Assembly (NCBI GenBank): GCA_902622875.1 | Contig: CACNRW010000010.1 | Coordinates: 1 to 64,000 of the forward strand | DNA length: 64,000 nucleotides | Source of the DNA: an uncultured SAR116 cluster alpha proteobacterium | Lineage (GTDB): Bacteria; Pseudomonadota; Alphaproteobacteria; Puniceispirillales; Marisalimonadaceae | Direction: 5' to 3' | Part shown: positions 29,211-37,845 of the stretch, piece by piece | How positions within the stretch are numbered: position 1 is the first letter of the stretch | Layout of the letters: every line of letters begins with the position of its first letter | Translations under genes and position numbers: made by a program | The notes under the pieces: generated by a model | The model's input: only the letters and a program-made list of their open reading frames with translations | The model's database searches: none | Told to the model about the DNA's origin: nothing

Positions 29211-29750
29211 CTAATTAGCGGTTTCTTCTATAATTTTGTCAACAACACTATGCCCTCGTTTAGCCACAAGGAAAGACCTAACCATATCCATAACGACAAC
29301 TTTATCCTGATTTTTCCCAATATGTCTAACCTTAACAATACCTTGAGTTGGTCTGGATTTTGATTTTCTTTTGTCTAAGACTTCTGTTTCAGAATATAGA
29401 GTATCTCCAACAAATACAGGTGCGGGAATTTTAATTTCTTCCCATCCCAAATTAGCAATAGCTTTTTGACTTGTACCGCTAACACACATTCCAGTTACTA
29501 GAGCCAATGTGAAGGCAGAGTTTACTAAATATTTTCCAAATTCTGACTTAGATGCATAATTTGCATCAAAATGTATTGGGTGTGTATTCATTGTTAGGTT
29601 GGTAAACCATATATTATCAGCTTCACTTACTGTTCTACCTGGCCAATGTTCGTAAACATCACCAACTTGAAAATCTTCAAAATATCTGCCTGGATCTTCT
29701 CTGTACCTTTGTGGCCCTATTTTTCTAATTCCGTATGTGTTGTCATCCAT
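29211..29750 (-). CDS. MaoC-family hydratase/dehydratase
   Basis: 179-residue hot-dog enzyme. FEDFQVGDVYEHWPGRT, followed by NTHPIHFD (residues 55-62), is the hydratase 2 pattern with the catalytic Asp/His region. It resembles itaconyl-CoA or mesaconyl-CoA hydratase halves (RipB-type) that sit beside a CitE-type lyase. The stop codon is directly followed by the preceding gene's context: the CitE gene ends one base upstream of its start, so translation is coupled. Substrate is inferred from context. Confidence 0.85.
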   Translation of the reverse strand: MDDNTYGIRKIGPQRYREDPGRYFEDFQVGDVYEHWPGRTVSEADNIWFTNLTMNTHPIHFDANYASKSEFGKYLVNSAFTLALVTGMCVSGTSQKAIANLGWEEIKIPAPVFVGDTLYSETEVLDKRKSKSRPTQGIVKVRHIGKNQDKVVVMDMVRSFLVAKRGHSVVDKIIEETAN

Positions 29751-30563
29751 CTAATCCTCCCTTGATATAATCTGCCTAGCTACTGCTAATACAGGTGCAT
29801 CAACCATCTTGCCTTGATATTTAAAAGCTCCAGTACCTGCAGTTTTAGCTTCTTCTAAAACACCCTTTGCCCATTCTAATTCCTGACTTGTCGGTCTGTA
29901 AGCATCATGAATTGGTTTAATTTGATCTGGATGAATTGCAAACCGCCCCTTAAATCCCATAGTTTTAACGTATTTTGTTTCTTCTCTGCAACCATCAGGA
30001 TCTCTAAAATCCAACCATACACCGTCAAGAGCATCAGCATTGTATATAGCAGCGGCGTTAATAATTTTACCTCTACCGTAAGCTAAACTGGCTTTGCCCA
30101 TGTCTCCACCTGTAGATGCGCAATAATCTGCTGAACCAAATCCAATTCCAGAAAATTCTATATTTGAACAATCCCAACTCTCAACTGTTGCGATACCACG
30201 TGGAGTTTCTATTTGTGGTAATATCGAAATATTAGTTCCAAGGTCTTTTAAAAAAGTTCTACACTGATCTGCAGTTTCTATTTTGGGAATGGCTATAGAA
30301 TAAGGAAGAGTGGATAAAGATTTTAACATCTTTACATCATCTTGATATTCGTCAGTGTCCAAGGCGTTAATTCGTAATAAAAACTTGTCCGGTTGACCAT
30401 CAAAGTTTCTATTTGCTAAATCAGCAAAGTTAGATCTACCAAGGGCTTTTTTATCTTGAGCCAGACCATCCTCCAAGTCAAAGATTACTTTGTCCGCTCC
30501 AGATCCTAGAGCTTTAGGTAATCTCTCAATTTTGTCTGTTGGTAAAAATAAAATGCTTCTCAA
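29751..30563 (-). CDS. HpcH/HpaI aldolase, CitE-type (citramalyl- or malyl-CoA lyase-like)
   Basis: 270-residue CitE-like lyase. Family residues are visible: FDLEDG (28-33), R64 in LLRINA, E119 in PQIETPRG, D146 in GSADY, and AIHPDQIKPI. Enzymes of this type cleave (S)-citramalyl-CoA to acetyl-CoA and pyruvate, or malyl-CoA to acetyl-CoA and glyoxylate. No citrate-lyase alpha or gamma genes are near, so a CoA-thioester lyase is more likely than a citrate-lyase subunit. It lies between MaoC and a CoA-transferase in the same operon. Confidence 0.88.
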   Translation of the reverse strand: MRSILFLPTDKIERLPKALGSGADKVIFDLEDGLAQDKKALGRSNFADLANRNFDGQPDKFLLRINALDTDEYQDDVKMLKSLSTLPYSIAIPKIETADQCRTFLKDLGTNISILPQIETPRGIATVESWDCSNIEFSGIGFGSADYCASTGGDMGKASLAYGRGKIINAAAIYNADALDGVWLDFRDPDGCREETKYVKTMGFKGRFAIHPDQIKPIHDAYRPTSQELEWAKGVLEEAKTAGTGAFKYQGKMVDAPVLAVARQIISRED

Positions 30564-30587
30564 AGTTAACTCCTATTTTTTATAATT

Positions 30588-31745
30588 TTATATAGAACTA
30601 AATTCAGTTCTAATCATTTTGCCATGCTCATCTAATTCAGGCATTTTGTTTACATCTGGTATAAAATTATCATGTATAGCACCAGGGCCTAAAACTTTTA
30701 CCTTTCCATTTTTTGTATCAATTTCTAGAAAGTTATTTTGTGGATGGTTTTTTAATTGTTCCATATCAGAAATTCTTCCATAAGCAACACTGGCTTCTTC
30801 AAGTTTTCTAATTAATTCTTCTCGTTCGAATTTCATAAATTTATCTTGAATAATTTTTTCTGTTAGCTCTCTATTAGCTACTCGATCGGAATTAGTTTTA
30901 AAACGATTATCGTTCGCCATAAATTCATCATCCAACACTATTTTACACAAGTTGGCCCACTCTCGGTCATTTTGGATTGCTATCAATAAAGTTAGCTTGT
31001 CCTTACAAGCGTAAGCTCCATATGGGACAATTATTGGGTGTGTCATACCATTTCTTTTGGGAACTTTTTGATTATAAACATAACCTAAATAAAAAGGATT
31101 CATCCAATCAGCGAGTGAATTAAACATTGAAACTGAAATATGTCTTCCTTTTCCAGTTATACTTCTTTTAATTATTGCTTGCAAAATTGCTTGATATGCG
31201 GTCATACCTGCAGAAATATCACAAACTGATGGACCAACTTTTGCTCTTCCATCAAATCCCTCTTTATCTGGTAGACCAGTAATATCAATAACTCCAGTTT
31301 CAGCTTGTATTAACATGTCATAGGCTTTTTGGTTTTTATAAGGACCTTCATCTCCAAAGCCAGAAATAGAACATGTAATTAAAGAAGGATATTTTAATCT
31401 TAATTCTTTTACATCTAAACCAAGACGTTCAAATGCACCTGGGGCTAAGTTTTGAATTAATATATCTGATTTAGAAATAATATTTTCAAAAATAGTCATA
31501 TCTTCTTTATTTTTAAGATCTAAGGCAATTGATTCTTTACCCCTATTTAACCAAACAAAATAGGCGCTATTGCCAAGTGCGTTACTATCATAATTCCTGG
31601 CAAAATCTCCCTCTGGTCTTTCTACTTTAATTACTCTAGCACCTGCATCAGCTAGTCTACATGATGTGTACGGAGCAGCAACGGCTTGTTCGACTGTTAC
31701 TACCAACAAACCCTCTAAATCTTTAGATGAATTTTGTGCATTCAT
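30588..31745 (-). CDS. CaiB/BaiF (family III) CoA-transferase
   Basis: 385-residue CoA-transferase with the acyl-accepting aspartate D143 in AYDMLIQAETG. It is clearly different from the transferase at the other end of the operon, so the two may act on different acids, or one may recycle CoA between products. Its ATG shares one base with the stop of the MmgE/PrpD gene (TAATG), so translation is coupled. The context suggests activation of a C5 dicarboxylate. Confidence 0.88.
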   Translation of the reverse strand: MNAQNSSKDLEGLLVVTVEQAVAAPYTSCRLADAGARVIKVERPEGDFARNYDSNALGNSAYFVWLNRGKESIALDLKNKEDMTIFENIISKSDILIQNLAPGAFERLGLDVKELRLKYPSLITCSISGFGDEGPYKNQKAYDMLIQAETGVIDITGLPDKEGFDGRAKVGPSVCDISAGMTAYQAILQAIIKRSITGKGRHISVSMFNSLADWMNPFYLGYVYNQKVPKRNGMTHPIIVPYGAYACKDKLTLLIAIQNDREWANLCKIVLDDEFMANDNRFKTNSDRVANRELTEKIIQDKFMKFEREELIRKLEEASVAYGRISDMEQLKNHPQNNFLEIDTKNGKVKVLGPGAIHDNFIPDVNKMPELDEHGKMIRTEFSSI

Positions 31746-33067
31746 TAGCTAACCAAACAATCAACTAGAGCATCTACTTTATTTTCATTAGGGGCATTTA
31801 ATATATTTGATATTTGATTTGATTTAGTCTCTGAAAGTAAAGAAACTGACTTATTTACAATTTTAGTTTCTAGAATATTATTCTCAATTTTATCTGACAA
31901 GTCGTGGTTGTTTTTGACATTACTAGAACCATCCTTAATTGAAATTAAAGATTGAGTGTTGCTTAAATTATCATTGGGTATCACTCTTACTTTATCTCTA
32001 ATATTATTTAAATTATCATCAAAACAAATTTCATCGCTATATGTATCTAAGTCAGACGTATCTTTGCCATAAATGGACATCGCTGCAGTTAATTTATAAG
32101 AAAATTTTGATTCCAAGCCTGTTTTTGGTTCTTCAATATTACAAACTTTCAACCATGAAGGGTTAGTCTCAATTGCGATTTCCTCTATTGTTTCAGGGTT
32201 AAAATTATTTTCTAACTTCATCTCATCCAGCGCCTCTAAGAAAGAGTGTAGGCCGTGACAACATGCATGGAACTTGTATTTAATTTCAGGAAATAAAAAC
32301 TCTGTACCTAAATTTTCTGTAGCTCTAGGAGGAAATTTTTTATCCCAACCGTGTGTTAAGAAAAAACCCTGCTCACATTCAATACCATCTTCTTTTGATA
32401 CAAATCCAAGCTTTGATAATTTAGCAGCTTCAATACCATTTGAAGCAGCCATTCCGGCATGAAATGGTTTACCCATAGTTCCAAATTGGGATTTTATTCC
32501 TGAAGCTCTGGTGGATACTAATCCAAGAGCATTTATTGTTTGGTCTTCATTCAAATCTAATAGTTTTGAAGCAACAATTGTTGCACCAAACGAACCACTG
32601 GTAGCGGTTTGGTGAAAGCCCGCATTATAATGAGAGTATCCTAAAATATGTCCTATTCTCGTTGAAACCTCTACTCCTGCCATATAGGCAAGTAATATAT
32701 CTTCAATGGAAGAGCCTAATTCTTCACCTAATGCCAAAGCAGCTGGTAATGCACTGGAAGTTGGATGGCCGACAAAAAGAAAATGCGTGTCATCATAATC
32801 TAATGCATGCCCTGTTGCTCCATTAGCTAAAGCTGCTCCTCTGGAGGAAACTTTATGACCAGTAGAAATTACCCTTGCTTGATTAACACCATTTTCTTCT
32901 TTAACCATATCAGAAACGATTTTAGAAACTGGTTCTTTTTTTGCAGCATAGGCAACACCACACCAGTCTAATATAGACATTTTTGCAAAAAATCTCATTT
33001 CATCATTAAAGCTGTCTAATTTACAATTACAACCATAACTACCAAACAATTTTGTTATCGACACCAT
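31745..33067 (-). CDS. MmgE/PrpD-family protein (second of three)
   Basis: 440 residues. LDYDDTH (D90, D92, D93, H95), H101, GFHQTA (H152) and GKPFHAG (K200) match the PrpD / cis-aconitate decarboxylase active-site layout. The C-terminal third is rich in N, S and D and less conserved. Inside the CoA-transferase/CitE operon a dehydratase or decarboxylase acting on a tricarboxylate or branched dicarboxylate would fit, for example one that makes itaconate. This is inference; family members have varied substrates. Confidence 0.87.
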   Translation of the reverse strand: MVSITKLFGSYGCNCKLDSFNDEMRFFAKMSILDWCGVAYAAKKEPVSKIVSDMVKEENGVNQARVISTGHKVSSRGAALANGATGHALDYDDTHFLFVGHPTSSALPAALALGEELGSSIEDILLAYMAGVEVSTRIGHILGYSHYNAGFHQTATSGSFGATIVASKLLDLNEDQTINALGLVSTRASGIKSQFGTMGKPFHAGMAASNGIEAAKLSKLGFVSKEDGIECEQGFFLTHGWDKKFPPRATENLGTEFLFPEIKYKFHACCHGLHSFLEALDEMKLENNFNPETIEEIAIETNPSWLKVCNIEEPKTGLESKFSYKLTAAMSIYGKDTSDLDTYSDEICFDDNLNNIRDKVRVIPNDNLSNTQSLISIKDGSSNVKNNHDLSDKIENNILETKIVNKSVSLLSETKSNQISNILNAPNENKVDALVDCLVS

Positions 33068-33084
33068 ATTTTTCTCCTATAATT

Positions 33085-33942
33085 TTATTTAAAATGAGCT
33101 TCAGCTTGCATGGTCATTCCCGAGCCTTCGACTGCTCCCCAACAAGTAACACTTCCGTCTGTATTTTCTTTAGCGCCGATTATATAATCGCTATTCGCAA
33201 AAACAGGAGCCATGACTTTGTGATTAAAAGAAGTTACAGGTTTACCCTTAAGTTTTTCTGCAGCCCTAAGTAAGAATGTTGCTTGTAGAGGACCGTGCAC
33301 TATTAAATCAGGATAATTTTCTTCATTTTTAGTATATGGATAATCATAATGAATTCTGTGCCCAACAAAACCAATTGCCGAATAACGAAATAAAATAGTT
33401 GGATGCATAAAAATTGTTTCAGTGAAATCTGCATCTTTTGGTATAACATCAGATACTCCAGATCCTCCCCCAGCCTTAGTTACATCACGATAAACAATAT
33501 TATGGAATTCATGTAAACGAACATCGTCATCAACTAAATATTCATATTCTGCAGTTACAAAACATAACTTACCTGTTCGACCTTCTTTTAATTTGATATC
33601 AGCTACTTTAGATTTTTTTATTACCTTATCACCTACTCTAAGAGGGGCTTTTACTTTAATTTGGCTTCCTGCCCACATTCTTCTTGGCAGTGGGACTGGC
33701 GGAAGAAAGTCACCACGTGCGGGATGAGAATCAACACCTAGCTCATCATTTTTTTTTAAATTCCAACCTAACATCCAATGTAATCCAGTAGTCGCAGCAT
33801 CACCAATTGCAGGATCACCTGGATCAATATTTAGAGTGGCCCTATACCTTTGTTCAACAATTGGTGTTAGATAATCTGTAACCATTTCTATATTGCCAAG
33901 CCATTTATTTAAATGATTGATATCTAATTCTTCATTATTCAT
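33085..33942 (-). CDS. FAS1-like dehydratase / mesaconyl-CoA hydratase-like protein
   Basis: 285-residue double hot-dog protein. The N-terminal half has a degenerate hot-dog (GLHWMLGWNLKK, PLPRRMWAGSQIK), and the C-terminal half has HRIHYDYPYT followed by LIVHGPLQATFLL, the catalytic pattern of MaoC-like hydratases. The arrangement matches mesaconyl-C4-CoA hydratase of the 3-hydroxypropionate bicycle (Meh), which forms (S)-citramalyl-CoA, the substrate of the CitE-type lyase found in the same operon. It is the first gene of the leftward cluster and divergent from the tautomerase-like gene. Confidence 0.82.
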   Translation of the reverse strand: MNNEELDINHLNKWLGNIEMVTDYLTPIVEQRYRATLNIDPGDPAIGDAATTGLHWMLGWNLKKNDELGVDSHPARGDFLPPVPLPRRMWAGSQIKVKAPLRVGDKVIKKSKVADIKLKEGRTGKLCFVTAEYEYLVDDDVRLHEFHNIVYRDVTKAGGGSGVSDVIPKDADFTETIFMHPTILFRYSAIGFVGHRIHYDYPYTKNEENYPDLIVHGPLQATFLLRAAEKLKGKPVTSFNHKVMAPVFANSDYIIGAKENTDGSVTCWGAVEGSGMTMQAEAHFK

Positions 33943-34046
33943 TTGCTGAACCTCTAATTTTTTAAAGTAATATTATTAAAAACTATTTAATATAAAAGAT
34001 ATATTATTATCAATTAATAAAATATCAAAATAAGTGGAATTTCAAT

Positions 34047-34391
34047 ATGCCTTCTTTAATTTTACATATCGATGAAAGCTTAGATTCTAATTTTAAAAAA
34101 TCAGAAATTAAGATTATTGAAAAACAATTGACAGAAATAATTATAAATGAACTCGATGCTGAAGAAGATAATTGTCAAATTATTTGGGTAGAAAGCAAAA
34201 CCTTTACTTCAAATTATAAACTTTATGGCGAAATGAAATTTAGAGAGAAAAAAAGTAGAGACTTAAATAAAAGAAAAAATTGTCTAAAAAAAATTGGTAA
34301 TATTTTAAAAAATGAATTTAATGTTTTTATAAAACTTAGGGCGTTTTCTATAAAAGAAACTTGTATAACCGCGCTAGACTTAAAAGATTAG
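34047..34391 (+). CDS. Pro-2 tautomerase-like small protein
   Basis: 114 residues beginning MPSLILHIDESL. The invariant Pro-2, the opening beta strand, and IIWVESKTFTSNYKLYG in the middle resemble 5-carboxymethyl-2-hydroxymuconate isomerase (about 126 residues), in which the N-terminal proline is the catalytic base. The match is by pattern only. It precedes a crotonase, a PcaB-like lyase and a thioesterase in a tight rightward cluster, which fits an isomerase role in ring-cleavage or dicarboxylate breakdown. Confidence 0.5.
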   Translation: MPSLILHIDESLDSNFKKSEIKIIEKQLTEIIINELDAEEDNCQIIWVESKTFTSNYKLYGEMKFREKKSRDLNKRKNCLKKIGNILKNEFNVFIKLRAFSIKETCITALDLKD

Positions 34392-34424
34392 GGTAATTGT
34401 TGAATTAATTTAGAAGGATGAAAA

Positions 34425-35231
34425 ATGAGTAAGGGTGTTGTTTTAACAAGTATAGACAGCCGAGGTATGGCTGAGGTTATCTTAAATCGTCCTGAAAGAA
34501 ACAATGCTTATAATGGAACTATGATTGACGAGCTAATTGAAAGTTTTACATCTTTATATAAAAATAATGATGTTAGAGTAGTTCTTATAAGAGGTAATGG
34601 AAAGCACTTTCAAGGAGGTGCAGATTTAGAGTGGCTGAAAGAGATTGGTAAATTAAATAAAGAAGAAAATATAGAGGTATCTAGAAGAACAGCTTCTGCA
34701 ATAAAGGGCCTTATAGAGTTTCCGAAACCAACTATAGCTATGATCCATGGAGGCTGCTTTGGAGGGGGTACTGGTATTGCAGCTGCAGCTGATATTGTAG
34801 TTGCTAGCGAAGATGCTATATTTTCTATTGCCGAAGCAAGATGGGGTGTAATGGCAGGAATCATTATTCCTCATCTAAATGCTAGTATAGGTGTCAGAAA
34901 CGTCAGAAGATACGCGTTAACTTGTGAACGTTTCGATGCTCATGAAGCCAAAAACATTGGTCTGGTCCACCAGATTTGTAAAACAGGAGAGCTTAATGAT
35001 GCTGTAAAGTCTATTGTTGAGAGTTTGTTAATGTGTGCTCCTGTCGCACTGGAAATGACAAAAAAGAGAGCATTAATTGAAAGTGGTTTAATATTATCAG
35101 ACGATAAATTTGAAGAATTAATACTAGAGCATTCTCAAAAGAGAATGACTAGCGAAGCGACTGAGGGATTAAATAGTTTTCTTGAGAAGAGAGTTGCCTC
35201 TTGGTATCAAAAAAAATTGATAGGGAAATAA
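34425..35231 (+). CDS. Enoyl-CoA hydratase/isomerase (crotonase family)
   Basis: 268-residue crotonase. The oxyanion-hole segments are KHFQGGADL and GGCFGGGTG; a glutamate in IAEARWGVMAG lies near the usual catalytic position. The family performs hydration, isomerisation or C-C bond cleavage of acyl-CoAs. GAAGGA precedes the ATG. It overlaps nothing and lies only 3 bases ahead of the PcaB-like gene, so the two are co-expressed. Confidence 0.88.
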   Translation: MSKGVVLTSIDSRGMAEVILNRPERNNAYNGTMIDELIESFTSLYKNNDVRVVLIRGNGKHFQGGADLEWLKEIGKLNKEENIEVSRRTASAIKGLIEFPKPTIAMIHGGCFGGGTGIAAAADIVVASEDAIFSIAEARWGVMAGIIIPHLNASIGVRNVRRYALTCERFDAHEAKNIGLVHQICKTGELNDAVKSIVESLLMCAPVALEMTKKRALIESGLILSDDKFEELILEHSQKRMTSEATEGLNSFLEKRVASWYQKKLIGK

Positions 35232-35234
35232 ATA

Positions 35235-36581
35235 ATGCCAGCCTTAGTTACTAATTCCAAAATATGGGGTGAAATGTTTGGAACAAGTGAAATGCATTAT
35301 TTGTTTTCAGATGAAAAAACCACTCAGTTGTATTTAGATGTCGAAGCCGCTTTAGCAAGATCACAGTCTAAATTAGGTATTATACCGAGTGAGGCTGGAC
35401 AAAAAATAAGTGACGCAGCCAAAATAGATATAATTGATTGGGAAAAACTACAAAAGAGGACATCAATTGTTGGCTACCCTATTTTACCTGTAGTAGAGCA
35501 ATTAAGTGATAATGTAAGTGATGGTTATGGAAAATACTGTCATTGGGGCGCAACTACCCAAGACATTATGGATACTGCTGATGTAATTCAAATAAGGGAA
35601 GGATTTAAATTACTGTCTTCAGATTTAGATTCTATTTCAAATGCATTAGTTAAAATTATCAATGAGCATATAAAAACCCCAATGGCAGGAAGAACTCACT
35701 TGCAACACGCCTTACCAGTATCTTTTGGCTATAAGGCATCAACTTGGTTGTCTAGTATTGATAGACATATGAAAAGACTAGAAGAAATTAAGGCTCGTGT
35801 CTTTAATGTTTCATTCTTCGGTGCTGCGGGAACTCTTGCATCACTAGGTGAAATTGATGGATTAAAAACTCAATCAGCGTTAGCAGACGAATTAAATTTG
35901 AATGTGCCTGATGTAAGCTGGCATTCAATTAGAGATAACTTTTGTGAAGTAACTGGTTGGATTGCCTTGGTTGGAGCTACGTTAGGTAAAATAGCCTATG
36001 ATGTAATGTTAATGATGCAAACTGAAACACAGGAAGTTGCTGAACCTTTCCTTCATGGAAGAGGTGCTTCTTCTACAATGCCCCAGAAAAGAAATCCTAT
36101 TTCTTCAGAGATAATGTTAGCTTGTTCAAAACTGCTCCGGGAACATCATTCTTCTATGCTTGATGCTATGGTTCTTGATCATGAAAGAGCAACTGGTCAA
36201 TGGCATGTTGAGTGGTATGCTTTACCTAACGCCTTTATTATTGCTTCTTCATCTTTTAGTGCTGCTAAATTTCTTTTAGAGGGACTGGAAATTTCTCCAA
36301 AAAAAATGAAGGAAAATATTGATAAAACCAATGGATTAATTGTTGCAGAAGCTGTTATGATGGCGCTCGCCCCACATATTGGAAGACAAATTGCTCATGA
36401 TATAGTGTATGACTGCTGTCGTGACACTATAAAAAATAATATTCCATTTATTGACGCACTTTTAAGAGACGAAAAAATTTCTAATATTTTTAATAGAGAT
36501 GATTTATCAAAAATTGTTGATCCAGCCAACTACTTGGGGGCAGGTCCAGCAATGGCAAGTAGACTTTTAATTAATAGATAA
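35235..36581 (+). CDS. PcaB-like lyase (3-carboxymuconate cycloisomerase / adenylosuccinate lyase family)
   Basis: 448-residue enzyme of the fumarase/aspartase superfamily. The signature loop GASSTMPQKRNP (277-288), H158 in RTHLQHALP and GATTQD (105-110) are all present. Overall layout (WHSIRDNFCEV, GKIAYDVMLMMQTE) is closest to 3-carboxy-cis,cis-muconate cycloisomerase. That enzyme follows protocatechuate 3,4-dioxygenase, and pcaGH are in this window at 51.7-53.0 kb, but not linked to it. A lyase or cyclisation acting on a different acid in this cluster is equally possible. Confidence 0.82.
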   Translation: MPALVTNSKIWGEMFGTSEMHYLFSDEKTTQLYLDVEAALARSQSKLGIIPSEAGQKISDAAKIDIIDWEKLQKRTSIVGYPILPVVEQLSDNVSDGYGKYCHWGATTQDIMDTADVIQIREGFKLLSSDLDSISNALVKIINEHIKTPMAGRTHLQHALPVSFGYKASTWLSSIDRHMKRLEEIKARVFNVSFFGAAGTLASLGEIDGLKTQSALADELNLNVPDVSWHSIRDNFCEVTGWIALVGATLGKIAYDVMLMMQTETQEVAEPFLHGRGASSTMPQKRNPISSEIMLACSKLLREHHSSMLDAMVLDHERATGQWHVEWYALPNAFIIASSSFSAAKFLLEGLEISPKKMKENIDKTNGLIVAEAVMMALAPHIGRQIAHDIVYDCCRDTIKNNIPFIDALLRDEKISNIFNRDDLSKIVDPANYLGAGPAMASRLLINR

Positions 36582-36597
36582 AAGTACTGGGTATATA

Positions 36598-37014
36598 ATG
36601 AACCAATTAATGACAAAAGAAGACCTTAATGATTTTTTAGAAAAAGAGTTTCCTCAAGTTAATAAAAACTTTGAAATCTTAAAAGTAACCAATAAAAATT
36701 TTTCAATGCTCATGCATATTTCCAGTGAACACCTTAGACCAGGAGCAACGGTTTCAGGCCCAACAATGTTTCTACTAGCCGACGTTACTTTTTACTTAGC
36801 AACACTCAGTGTAATAGGACCCAAAAGTCTCACTGTCACGACTAATTGTTCAATAAATTTTTTAAGAAAACCTAATGAAAAAAACTTGATCAGTGAAGCT
36901 CGTATTTTAAAATTAGGTAAAACTCTAAGTGTAGGAGATGTATTAATATATTCTGAGGATATTGATGAGCCTGTAGCTCATGCATCATTGACTTACTCAA
37001 TTCCAAAAGATTAA
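36598..37014 (+). CDS. PaaI-type hot-dog thioesterase
   Basis: 138 residues with the single hot-dog fold of the PaaI family. RPGATVSGPTMFLLADVTFYL is the helix region with the catalytic aspartate or its neighbour, and CSINFLRKP the central strand. It would release an acid from its CoA thioester, clearing dead-end CoA esters. It closes the rightward cluster after a 16-base gap and meets the fghA gene convergently. Confidence 0.82.
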   Translation: MNQLMTKEDLNDFLEKEFPQVNKNFEILKVTNKNFSMLMHISSEHLRPGATVSGPTMFLLADVTFYLATLSVIGPKSLTVTTNCSINFLRKPNEKNLISEARILKLGKTLSVGDVLIYSEDIDEPVAHASLTYSIPKD

Positions 37015-37017
37015 AAT

Positions 37018-37845
37018 TTAAATTCTTTCTCTATGCCAATTCAAATGATCAGTCATAAAAGTTGAAATAAAAAAGTATGAATGATCATAATTGGGTTGCA
37101 TTCTAAGATTTAATTTGATACCGGCTTTTCTGCATGCATCCTCTAAAAGCCAAGGTCTTAATCCTTCTTCTAAAAAACTATCTGCTTCCCCTTGATCAAC
37201 AAGAATTTCAGGAAAACGATAACCATTTTTAATTAAGGCAACACTATCATACATTTGCCAGTCATCTTTATCTAATCCAATGTATTTTTTAAATGCTTCA
37301 CTTGACCAACTAGCTGTTGAAGGTTCTACGATAGGGGCAAATGCTGAACAACTGTTATATTTCTCAGGATTTCTTAAAGCCATTATCATAGCTCCATGCC
37401 CGCCCATCGAATGACCAAAGATACTTTGTCTGGACATATCAAAGTCAAAATTATTTTCTACAAGTTTCGGAAGTTCATCATTTAAGTAACTATACATATT
37501 ATAATTTTTATCATATGGCTCTTGTGTTGCATCTAGGTAAAATCCTGCCCCAGATCCAAACTGCCAATTATCTTTTTCATCTGGCACTTGATCACCTCTT
37601 GGACTGGTGTCAGGACAAATAATTACCATGCCTAATTCTGCGGCCTTCTTTCTATATTCACCTTTTTCCATAACGTTTAAATGACTGCAAGTTAATCCAG
37701 ATAAGTACCATAAAACTGGGGGATTTTTAACTTTTGGGGGAGTAAAGATTGCTAAAGTCATTTTACAATCATTTACAATAGATGCGTGACTGAAGACAAA
37801 TTGTTTCCCACCAAAAGAAAATGCTTCAGATAATTTTTCCATCAA
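37018..37845 (-). CDS. fghA: S-formylglutathione hydrolase
   Basis: 275-residue esterase that hydrolyses S-formylglutathione to formate and glutathione. [13 protein letters not shown] and [10 protein letters not shown] are diagnostic of the family, and nucleophile S146 is in [10 protein letters not shown]. The C-terminal YDHSYFF carries the histidine. It overlaps the adhC gene by 4 bases, so the two steps of glutathione-dependent formaldehyde oxidation are translationally coupled. Confidence 0.95.
   Translation of the reverse strand: MMEKLSEAFSFGGKQFVFSHASIVNDCKMTLAIFTPPKVKNPPVLWYLSGLTCSHLNVMEKGEYRKKAAELGMVIICPDTSPRGDQVPDEKDNWQFGSGAGFYLDATQEPYDKNYNMYSYLNDELPKLVENNFDFDMSRQSIFGHSMGGHGAMIMALRNPEKYNSCSAFAPIVEPSTASWSSEAFKKYIGLDKDDWQMYDSVALIKNGYRFPEILVDQGEADSFLEEGLRPWLLEDACRKAGIKLNLRMQPNYDHSYFFISTFMTDHLNWHRERI

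Noticed and set aside
35235-36581. Adenylosuccinate lyase PurB
   Set aside because: The signature loop is shared by the whole superfamily, but the surrounding WHSIRDN and QTE segments and the catabolic neighbours fit the PcaB-like branch better.
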